This document shows positions 55,018 to 64,000 of a DNA stretch of 64,000 nt, piece after piece (position 1 is the stretch's first letter; each line of letters opens with the position of its first letter). Below the pieces are notes generated by a model. That model made no database searches and was not told where the DNA came from. It worked only from the letters and a program-made list of their open reading frames with translations. The stretch covers positions 6,630,988 through 6,694,987 of the forward strand of contig JARUPZ010000005.1 in the NCBI GenBank assembly GCA_031213475.1. Direction: 5' to 3'. The position numbers were made by a program, and so were the translations under genes. The DNA comes from Nereocystis luetkeana. Taxonomy: Eukaryota; Sar; Phaeophyceae; Laminariales; Laminariaceae.

Positions 55018-56131
55018 CCCCTGAGCGTGCTCGGTTGGTGCATCCCTGTGGCCTCTCAGAGCTCCCACTTCCAAACCGCCTCCTTTCATTACTTGCCGGA
55101 CCTTTCCAAGCGATTCTTTGTTTTCTCGGTCCTTTCTTCCGTTTTTTTCTTTTTTCGTTTCGTGTGCGTGCGTGTTCTCCGAGCACGGCATCGCGGGAGG
55201 ACCCGGCACCGTCGCGGGTGTCAGCGGGTGCTGGCGGGTAGAGGGGGGGGTTGCAAGGAGCGCGGTCGCCGCTTTCGTGCCTGGGCGTCGCGTGTGCCTC
55301 GAGACACGAGGGATGCATGAACGGGCTTTGTCTGGCTTCGATTTATGATTGTTGATAGTGTGTGTACGAGTTATGAAGGTCGTTCGGGAGGGCAAGATAA
55401 TATTCAAGCGGGGCTTATTTTTGCGACCACGCTGAAGTTGAAAGAGGGAGGTGTGCAGTTTGAACACCAACGTTATCGAGCTGGCGAACGACGGCCACGG
55501 TGAGCACCGGGCTTCACGCGAGGCGGGCGACGGGGCTGATTGTGGCAGAGAGTGATAAAAGCTTTACCCGGACCGAATCGGTAGCGAGGTGGTCGCGAGA
55601 GGGGCGGGCGGCGTACGAGGCTGAGAGAGAAGCTCTTCTGTGCGATTTTTTTCTTTTCTTATTTTCGACGGGGTGTAAGGTGTTCCAATCAGGCAGAAAA
55701 GTATTACACGAGAGGGGACGGGGATTTTTTTTCCTTTCCGAGTTTTCGGTTTCATTTTCATTGTTTTTGCTGCTGTGCCGTGCTGTGCTTTTCGCTTTCT
55801 TCGTCGTGCATACAGTACAGACATAGAGCATATCGAAAGAAGAAAAAAGGTACAGACAGTAGTACCCTACCTGGGGTGTATGTACGTACGTACGACATCC
55901 GCGACGCGAAGCGTATATGTGGCATCCAAGCTGACGTCGGAGCTGTTTTTTCCTGAAGCATGGCGGCGGGACTCTTGGCATTATCAAGTCGCCGGGTTGC
56001 AATTACGATCCTTGAAAGCACTAAACTCAATCGTGGACCTCTGTTCGCTTCGCATAATTTGATGTACTTTTGTCCTCCCTGAGCGAGCGTAGCGGGCGGC
56101 GTAGGCCGCCCGCGGAGCGAAGCGCCTTGTA
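55018..56131. repeat. Family H repeat, copy 2
   Basis: It runs in the same orientation as copy 1, with scattered substitutions and small indels. The short frame of copy 1 is broken here. Confidence 0.85.
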
Positions 56132-56383
56132 ATAGCTTATTTAGTGGCGACAGGAGGTGTCTCTGCGGCTTTCATGCGATCAATTGTTTTCCCTCGCTTG
56201 CGCTGCGGGGATGCGGTACAATAGTGGTGGTGGTTTGTGGTGGCGATGGTGATGGCGGGTTGGCGGTGGGGTGTTGGTGGCGGTGGTGAGGGGATGGTGG
56301 TCGTCGTGGTGGCTTGCAGGGCGTCGGGGTTGACGGTGATGCTGTGCAATGTGTGTGTGTGTGGGGGGGGGGGGGGGGGGGGG

Positions 56384-56572
56384 TGTACCTGGTACTCGAT
56401 AGGAGAGATGTACTCGATCTCATGCATGGCCGTAGTCGTATGACCATAGACCCGCGCATCCCCACAATGCCGACGGGGCATGTCGGGTTTTCACCGGCCA
56501 GGCATACATTGCTTGCACCAAGCGCGAAGCGAAACGTGAGGTGTGCGGCGAGTCGCATGAAGGGTGAGCTGG
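56384..56572 (-). mobile_element. Family B copy with a 7-base insertion
   Basis: G run, GTGTACCTGGTACTCGATAG, then the usual body to CGCATGAAGGGTGAGCTGG. Other copies read GTGTACTCGATAG, so CCTGGTA has been added at TA. Confidence 0.85.
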
Positions 56573-56769
56573 TGTAAAAATCGAAAAACGCGCGAGATGG
56601 ATGATGTAAAACGCCAAATATTACGTTGCCCGTGTTCTGTTTTCAGTCCTTTTTCTTTCTCCTTTTCGCGTAACCCATGCCCGCCTCCCCTTTCGTCTCC
56701 TCCCCCTTTTCGTCCGTCCACCTGTCGCTCGCAAGGTGAAATAGAGAACCGAAAGAAAAGTTCGCTCCG

Positions 56770-56948
56770 CTTGAATGATGTGTCTCGAAGGCTCGTCTCG
56801 AAGACTCTGCTGCCTGGGCTCTACTGCGAAGGCTTTGTCGCAAGAGGCTCTGCATTTGCGAAGACGTTGTCTCGAGGCTCTGATCTCGATGGTTCTTGTC
56901 TGGAAGACTCTGTCGAGATGGCCCTGTCTCGAAGGCCCTGTCGGCCTC
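56770..56948. repeat. Degenerate TCTCGAAGGCTCTG tandem repeat
   Basis: Words such as TCTCGAAGGC, TCTCGAAGACTCTG and TGTCGAGATGGCC recur every 18-20 bases. The Ser/Arg/Leu frames are compositional. Confidence 0.75.
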
Positions 56949-57254
56949 TCGCGTTAGCATAGGAAAGGAAGATGGTGCATCGGGTTCGTTTTTGAGAACT
57001 GCGTGATCAAACCTTTTTTCCGAGAGCCGGGCGGAAAATAGGTTAACTTGTTGCCGCGGTGCGAATGCACTCGTGAAGAGGCTCCACGCAGCCCTTCGTA
57101 ACAAGGCGTTTTGTGTCGTTGGGGGAGAGGGGGGCTGTTCTGATGGCGAGAAGGGGGGGAGGGGGGGGGGGGGGGGGTGCTAAATATCTGCCGAGGTCGG
57201 GGGGCGCGGGTGGGCGGGCGGGACGAAAACGCTTCACGATTGTGCCCTACCAGG

Positions 57255-57395
57255 TAAGTACCTCTTCCTCGGTGTCTGGTTCTCGAAGTACCTTTTTCTC
57301 GACTCGACATTTTTCTCGAAGTACCTTTTTCTCGACTTGACCTTTTTCTCGAAGTAGCTTATTATCAAAAGTACCGTTTTTCTCAAGTACTTTTT
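57255..57395. repeat. CTTTTTCTCGAAGTAC tandem repeat
   Basis: About five units of CGAAGTACCTTTTTCTCGAC-type sequence, spaced 16-33 bases apart. A (G)n run precedes it at 57155-57177. Confidence 0.85.
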
Positions 57396-57399
57396 TTTT

Positions 57400-58335
57400 T
57401 TACATGGGGTTTGGTTCTGGTAATAGCGGTATAGGTTTCGTAAGCGATGCATGCATGCGGGGCGCTGCTGCTAAAAGAACGCGTCTCGTTTATTTAGAAA
57501 AAAAAAAAAATGAAATAAAAAAAATGATAGAGCGAAGGTGATTGATTGACGCGAAGCACGCCCTTTAGGGAAAAAAAAATGATCTGGTCTCCGCAGGTAA
57601 GCATTTTTTTTAGCAGCAACTGCTGTAGCTGGTAGTGTCGACGGGTGGGTATACATACGGGCGTGCACCCGTGCGTATACGTGGTTCCGCCTGGAGCGGT
57701 TTTTACGGTGGTGGGACGCGTTTTCTTGTTCGTTGTTCCTGTTTTCGCGTTTTTCGCCCTTGTTCTGTCGAGGGTTGGGGTTGGATCCTTTCCCGTCCCC
57801 GTGTCCCCGGTACACGCCGCCAGCCGCAGCAGCCACGTTTTGGGGCCTAACTACGACTTGGGACTTGGAGCTGAAAACATGACGTTGGCAGTGCTGAAAT
57901 GGGTTACAGTCAAAGAGGCCTGTTGTTTTACGGGTTTCTTCAGGGACCAGGTCGATGATTGATCGCTCACGCGGGAGGGGAACAGGCGTCTTTGGCGGTG
58001 TGAGTGTCGTTTTGGCGAAAGGGGAAGCGTGTTTTTGCGGTCAAGTGTTTCTTTTTTTTGGCGCGAGGAAAAGGTCTGTACGGACGCTTGCTATACATGA
58101 CCATTTAACTGCTACCTGGTATACATATCGGGCAGGTTTTTTGCTTGGATTATGTCGGTCGTACTACGCCCCGTGACCGGTGCTTTGTTTGGGTACGGAC
58201 CGTCATTAGACGCCATTGGTCTTTGAGTGAGAGCGTGCCCCGTATGAGCTTGCTTCGAAAACGTGCGCTCCAGAGTTGGAAGTTGAACGAGAGTTTTGAA
58301 GAAGGACGAGGGAATCGTGTTTGGGGGGGGGGGGT

Positions 58336-58366
<31 letters not shown>

Positions 58367-59640
58367 GAGGGTGGAAATATCTGGGGTCAAATAGTATTGT
58401 CGCTGTAACTGATCGATCGGTCGGCCGAGCTACCAATCAGCGACGAGCACCCGGTGAATCGCCGCAAGCGGAGCAATCCCGCAGAAACAGATGCTAGTAC
58501 GACTCGAATGTGCTCTTGAGTACGTAAGAGACCGTTCTCTGTGGGCGCGTCAGGGCCTTTCTCGGCCTTACCGTACTGGCTTTTAGAGTACGGGCGGTCA
58601 ATCAAGGGGTCGAAACCGCGGTCTCCAAACCCAATCCTCTTTGCTACGTACCAGGTATTCGATTCGGGTGAAAATTGAAGATGCAGAAAACGAATGACCC
58701 CGAGAGGCGAACCCCAGGCAGGCGCGCGGTGGGAAGGAACGCTCGCCGCGTTTTTTCGTTGTGTTTTTGTTTCGGTTCTGTTCTGTTTGATTTACGCCTT
58801 GGCTTGTCCTGGTGCGTGATGGTGCTGTTAGCCAAATCGTGGCGCTTGAGCCACGAGGCACCCCCACCCACCCGCCCACCCACCCACCAGCAAGGTAGGG
58901 GTTGGCCCGGGCCGCTGTACTGTGTGCCGGTTTTCGATACTCGTAGCCGTATATGGGGCTCCAATCATTCTGAATCGGGTCGACGAAAAAACGTTCAAAA
59001 CTTTTCGCGGGAGTCGCACGACATGCTTTGAGGAGGTGGACTGATCAGACAGACAGACCTATACCAGGTAGACAACAACAGGAAATATGAAAAAAAATAT
59101 GACCGGGCGAAACGTCCAACGATAAAATGGTCAGACAGACAAACTGTTTTTTTTTCTCTTCTTGCAAGATTTTTTGTTTTAGAGAATCGTGGTTGACACT
59201 GGCGACTTTGAGCACATATTCTCGCCATTCGCCAAATTTCTTCCATAAAGAGTTTCTCGATCTCGACAAATCGAGCCTTAGTAAGTTCCCCAGTTTACTG
59301 GTCCTCTGTGGCGGAGACGCCAAAACAAAGTACCCGTCAGACTCGAAAAAAACATAAAAAAAGAAACGTGAAACCCCGACCGCCTCGGATTTTTTCGGCA
59401 TGAAGCTGCAATGAGGAGTTTGTGGGCACTATCAACATCACTGAAAACCTACAGGACACGTCACCGCTTGCCGCTGCATGATTTAGATATTTCAGGACAG
59501 ATATATCCCTTCCTTCCTGATCTGTATGATCTAGCTCATGTTGCCGGGTGGGACCCGCATAACCTGCATGATCTACATAGTAGGGGACGTTTCCTGGGTT
59601 GGATCTGGACTACGAGCACAGATCCTGCACAGCGTATCAT
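57400..59640. other. Stretch without a supported gene
   Basis: Contains a long interrupted G run (58321-58366), a family-F motif at 58588-58620 and A/T runs. A frame around 57810-57955 (GLGAENMTLAVLKWVTVKEA) follows a possible AG, but lacks a partner. Confidence 0.4.
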
Positions 59641-59992
59641 ACCGGCAGGGTTGGGATCTACAGTAGTTGATCTACGTAGATAGTGATATCATAACGGCAG
59701 GTTAGGGTCTACAGTAGGTGGTTTACGTAGATCGTGATCTCATAACGGCAGGTTAGGATCTGCAGTACATGATCTACAGCAGCACGTATATGGTGATCTC
59801 ATAGCGGCAGGTTAGGATCTACAATATATGATCTACGTAGATTGTAATATCATACCGGCAGGTTAGGATCTACAGTAGATGATCTACGTAGATTGTGATC
59901 TCATGCCGGCAGGTTAGGATCTACAGTAGATGATCTACGTAGATTGTGATCGCATAACGGCAGGTTAGAATCTGGATGATCTACGTATATCG
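59640..59992. repeat. ~52 bp minisatellite, seven units
   Basis: Units share CGGCAGGTTAGGATCTACAG, TAGATGATCTACGTAGAT and GTGATCTCATA. Each contains the palindrome GATCTACGTAGAT(C). Confidence 0.92.
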
Positions 59993-60049
59993 TGATCTGC
60001 CCGACGTGCGCAATGTTACTGTGCAGCTGGGCCATGGCGGGTTGTACAC

Positions 60050-60358
60050 GAGGTGTTGGGAGTAGGGTAGGGTGGGTCTGACTGGATGACACATTATACA
60101 TTCCTTAAAAACAAAAAGTTCCACCAATATTACCCGACGGAAATTCCACGTAACCACACGTGCCCTACTCGACGTGTGCAATATTGTCGAAGCTGCTTCA
60201 CATCGTCGAAGCTGCTTCACGCCGTATACACTACGAGCAGTATAGGAGTAGGGAGTGGGGGGGGGGTCTGAATGGATGCCACATGATAATATACATGCGT
60301 GCGAGAAAAAAGTACCAGCATAGTACCCGACGGTAATTCAACGTGACCACATTATTGC
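60050..60358. repeat. Tandem duplication, ~190 bp apart
   Basis: GGAGTAGGGTAGGGTGGGTC, CTGGATGACACAT, ACCCGACGGAAATTCCACGT and ACCACA near 60058-60160 recur as GAGTAGGGAGTGGGG, ATGGATGCCACAT, ACCCGACGGTAATTCAACGT and ACCACA near 60246-60352. Confidence 0.8.
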
Positions 60359-60359
60359 C

Positions 60360-61616
60360 TGATATTCCCAGGTAATTCGACCACGAAACGTGGAAACCCG
60401 GGGTAGCTGGAAAGGGGTCGGTCAAAATGGGGACAAGCCGGTGCATAGCTGCCACCACGGACTGTACTCACGGCACTTTTGTAGCAAACAACGAGGAGAA
60501 AAAACTGCTCGCTCGGCGCGCCTCATACGAAGAAAAGCGAAACGGCACCAAGTAGGCAGCATCCACGTAAACATGGAGTCTCTTCAAAAACACAGGGTAA
60601 AAAGCGATCCCGACATAAAAAATCGTTACCACAGACAGTATGTCACCTATGTTAGGGCCTAAATCCGTGTGTCTTGTTCGAAGTAAAAAAAGGAGTTCCA
60701 CCAACCCTGTATGGCATTTCCTCCTTACACATGCGTTTGCTTGTCTGTCTGGTTCAGTATGCGTTTCCTGTGTATCCTCCCAGGGCCCAAACCGAAAGTC
60801 CATCCCCACCCTCACTGCCTCGGCGCGTGTTCCCAATTCTAACCCCCCGAAGGAAAACGCCTGCCTCGGAACTCCAGCTCCACAGCAGTTGGTCTGACGA
60901 CACTTTCCATAGTATACCGGTACGGATCGTATGAGATCTCGGCCGATATGTGTCCAATCAAAAGGAGCCCATTTTCAGCGAGTTTCGTCCGACCAGGAGG
61001 TTTGTCCAGCGTGGCCAAACCCACTTAAAACTGAATCCTTGGGGGCTTTGTCCTCATCGCATGGGCGGGCGCGAGCAAGAACGTCGACAAAATAAACAAA
61101 AAAATCCAACGTCAAACCGACAAATATAACAAGAAAACCCCATGTCGAACCGTTTGTACGCTTCAAACAAATTTCCGCACAACTACGGTACGGTTGTACT
61201 GCTGGACTGCACTAAGTCTCAGACATACCACACCAACACACCTGGTACCAGCCAGGCACCCGTACTTGGTATCAGGATCCTGACATGATTATGCCAGGTT
61301 TTTATTTTCCATCGAATACGTACGTAGAAGTCTCAGAGCCATAGTAGTAGGGCTCGCTTTCCTTGATTCTATATACTCGTATGCGCTTATGTAAAAAATA
61401 CCTGACTCAAATTCCGAGTACTTTGACCCCAAAACGTTTTTTACTAATGGGTTCCAAAATCTTCTCACCACATACAAAACATGATTTCAACTCTGACTCC
61501 CAAGCGCTCGCAGTTTGTCCCCGGAGCGGTGAGAGGTGCAGCTTCAAATTGTTGAAAAAACAGGGGAATACAATCAGATACTACCACGACAATTTGTTTT
61601 TTTTTTCGCGATATTT
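60360..61616. other. Stretch without a supported gene
   Basis: Minus frames at 60836-60468 and 61166-60975 contain hydrophobic runs (NIGDILSVVTIFYVGIAFYP; GFLVIFVGLTLDFFVYFVDV) but no splice chain could be made. They may be exons of the gene at 61.6-63.3 kb or chance. Confidence 0.3.
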
Positions 61617-63310
61617 TCATTCTTGAGCGATCATCCTTGCACACGCGGGCATCATGTTGGGGATGCCGTTCGAGGTGATGGGGTAGGCAACTCCAACCGG
61701 AGAAATTAGCTCCCTCGCCTGCGGGTCGTAGGTCAGAGGAGCCTGAGGTTCGTTGAGGTCCGTGGTGACGATGAGGATGGGAGTTGGGGGGTTACATGCA
61801 CGACATAGGGGATTGACGAGCCGGGGAAGGGAAGGGAAGGTAAGGGAAGGGACGGGAAGGGAAAGGAAGGGAAGGGGAAGGGATTGGAAGGGAAGGGAAG
61901 GGAAGGGAAGGGGAGGGAAGGGAAGGCTGCTTTGAAACCGCTACGGGCATCTTGAAAAAATCAGCTACAGCAGTACCAGGTACCGATACCAGGTATTAAT
62001 TCAGATGCGCAGCTTCCAACGCGCAGAAGGTTGTGTGCGGTGTTGCTGGTGCACGCTGACTGCTATCGGTAGTACCAAGGAAAGCCTTTCTGCCGTTTCA
62101 CACCGTCTGCAAGCTCTACCTCCTCCAACCCCTCCCCAATCCCCAACACGCTACCAATACTACTGTTTTCGCCGTTACTTCTCTTACCCGTGACCCAGCC
62201 ACAACCTTCCCCCTCAAGGGCCCACTCGAGTACTGCCGAGAAAATATCGGCCAAAAACCCGCTGATCATAAAAATGCCTGGTTTGTCACTACTAATATTA
62301 CTAGTGGTGCGGCCACGGCTCCGCCCGTGGCGCTACAGTAGTTGGAAATTGTTAGGAAATTAAGATGATAATAGCCGTCGACATACACTCAACTAAACTT
62401 AGGGTTTATTTCCGGATCGCCCCCAATAAAAACAAAGACACCACCAATCCTAGTAAAGGGCAAGCAAATTCCCCGGGATGTAGTAATCCATTGTCAGCAG
62501 GCAAATATAAGGAGAATGTCCAAACACTTCAAGTTAAGCTATGTGCCGAAACCACTCTTTATCCATTTCTTGGGGGTAAAAACATATCGATATCTATCTG
62601 CTAATATCTGGTATACTTAAGACCTATGCCAATGGAAACGTGAAGTTCATAAGTTTTCTTTAAAAAATACTGCTTTAAAACAACAGCCGAAAATTTCCTC
62701 GTACCGCCGCTGTGGGAAAAAAGAGGAAAAATGTTTGATTTTTTCTCTTCTCTTTCCCAACGGCTGCAGGCGGCGCAAATAGTTTTTTTTTTCTGGTTGC
62801 AAATTGTCAACATGTTGATAGAAATCAGCTCGTGCGACGATCGACGCTCGATCTCAACATAGACTCAACCCACGGCAAACCCGCTCGGTGTTCGGCAAGG
62901 CCAACGAATATCGATGACGGCCTCGAAGATATCAGGTGGATCCACGCTCTAGGGGGCGAGAGCTTGCCGGCGGTGTCCTACGGTATCCTCCCAGACCTGA
63001 GAAAAAGCCTATTTTTTGTCATTCGAGACGGATGGAGATTTTTTTGTCTTACGTTTTTGTGCACACCAGCGGCCAATGTGAAGGTGTTACCTACCTGCTG
63101 AGCTATAGGGGTAATTGATCGATCGATTACCCAGCCCAGGGTAATCCTTACAACACCAATCGTACTTTTATCATACATACGCCTGGTCAGCTCCCGCCAC
63201 ATGACACCGGCCATGGTGTGTAGACGGTGACCCTGGGGTGGGTCGGAGTCCCTAACGAGCGCACTCCGTTCAAAATTCATGACGCCGTCGTTAGTTTTGT
63301 CGATCGATGT
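61617..63310 (-). CDS. Unrecognised protein: two possible exons
   Basis: Exon 63310-63181 on minus follows a CAG acceptor and ends at a GTATGTATG donor. It reads TSIDKTNDGVMNFERSALVR and DPPQGHRLHTMAGVMWREL. A C-terminal exon ends at the TGA 61617-61619 and reads TDLNEPQAPLTYDPQAREL, ISPVGVAYPITSNGIPNMM and PACARMIAQE. Its upstream edge is unclear: the next bases are a (CCCTTCC)n tract without an AG. The two have normal composition and lie on one strand, but that they belong to one gene is inference and the phase cannot be tested. I do not recognise the family. Family G copy 2 lies just downstream of the upper exon. Confidence 0.4.
61826..61927. repeat. (GGGAA)n microsatellite
   Basis: About 20 units of GGGAAG-type repeats. 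On minus it is a pyrimidine tract upstream of the C-terminal exon at 61.6-61.8 kb. Confidence 0.95.
62280..63155. other. Stretch with family G copy 2 and no firm gene
   Basis: Family G copy 2 is at 63073-63155 (GGTGTTACCTACCTGCTGAG, CTATAGGGGTAATTGATCGA, CAGCCCAGGGTAATCC). A plus frame at 62860-63000 (NIDDGLEDIRWIHALGGESL) looks protein-like but lacks clear splice sites. Confidence 0.4.
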
Positions 63311-64000
63311 CTGTCAAGGACTCGGAATCTCGCCGCTTCGAACCAAACCTCCACCCGAGTTTTTCTCAAAAAAAGCCGAACTTGGCCCAGATTTGCTTTT
63401 TTCGGGCTCTTCCAAAAGTTTGGAACTTTTTTTTTTTTTCTAAACGTGCCCATAGGAAGCGCGTTCTATTTTTTTCGGCGGGTATCTTCGAAATTCAAAC
63501 TTTTTATTGATACTGCGCTTTCCCATTGGCATAGGTCTAAGTATTACTGTACTTGTAAGTCTTACGTGCCAGTATGCAAATTACATTACGTTAATACTCT
63601 TCGCGCATTTTTCAAAGCACAGAAGGCCGTGCTGAATTGCTGATCCATCCTGCTCGTATCTAAGTATCGGGTCGTACCAGGAAACCCTCCCTGCCGTCTT
63701 GCTTTCTCTGTAGCTCTACCTTTTCCACCCCTTCTCCCGACATACTTCTACCAGTATGTATGTAAAAGTACACGTTACAGGCGGGTTTATGATACAGACT
63801 TCGAAGCTCTGTATCCACCCAAGAGTATTAACATTCTTCGTTCACGTTACCACTACGCACATATTACCAGGTAGCATGTGGCCGTGGAGCGGTGGCCTCT
63901 GCTCACCTTTGAGAAGGGACACACCAGCATCGCGAGGACCTCGCTAGTAGGCTCTTTCAGCTCCGTGCCTAAATTAGTACCGGTACTCGAAGCTGATGTT
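63311..64000. other. Right edge, no gene seen
   Basis: T runs, one TACCAGGTA word (near 63868) and unremarkable sequence. The 5' part of the gene at 61.6-63.3 kb should extend into or past this edge. Confidence 0.4.

Noticed and set aside
1-64000. CRISPR arrays, bacterial operons, rRNA genes, LTR or virus-derived elements
   Set aside because: None seen: tandem repeats lack spacer structure, genes are intron-rich, and no capsid, integrase or LTR pair was recognised.

Overview
The window looks like nuclear DNA of a photosynthetic stramenopile, most likely a brown alga. Genes are split into many short exons by long introns. Two reconstructed proteins begin with a hydrophobic signal segment followed by a phenylalanine at the probable cleavage point, the bipartite plastid address of algae with secondary red plastids. 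Introns and spacers are packed with microsatellites, long G/C runs and small transposons. It is a draft assembly: there is a 100-base run of N, and small frame breaks lie near it. No database was available, so family names rest on motifs read by eye.

Layout. 1-1.5 kb: tandem and dispersed repeats. 1.5-3.9 kb (minus): two-exon U-box protein. 4.1-6.9 kb: hairpin MITE, 5'-truncated LINE and a SINE-like repeat. 7.0-19.8 kb (minus): eight-exon ankyrin-repeat gene, whose last intron holds a 3.6 kb inverted-repeat (foldback) structure. 19.8-24 kb: mostly repeats, with weak exon candidates near 21.7 kb. 24.0-24.6 kb (minus): three well-joined exons of an unrecognised gene. 25.0-34.7 kb (plus): seven-exon, plastid-addressed ClpP protease with a complete Ser-His-Asp triad. 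35-37.3 kb: spacer. 37.4-52.8 kb (plus): a large gene whose C-terminal half is a DGD1-type digalactosyldiacylglycerol synthase; exons for a long N-terminal part precede it with matching phases. 53-61.6 kb: repeats and minisatellites. 61.6-63.3 kb (minus): two exons of an unrecognised gene.

Functionally, ClpP (stromal proteolysis) and DGD synthase (thylakoid galactolipid) both serve the plastid. There is no sign that they are co-regulated beyond being neighbours. The U-box and ankyrin genes are ordinary nuclear genes.

The most unusual content is the mobile DNA. (1) A ~105 bp hairpin MITE inserts at TA. It is caught inside a SINE-like repeat and twice inside itself, and an empty-site copy carries a TTAA scar; the resulting palindrome TATTAATA is scattered over the window. 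(2) Two further short motifs framed by TA (TACCAGGTA/TACCTGGTA and TACAGCAGTA/TACTGCTGTA) recur far above expectation and in two cases interrupt known repeats. (3) A LINE and a SINE-like family share a 3' end, ATGAGTAC followed by poly-C, where the LINE's own stop codon lies inside the shared end.
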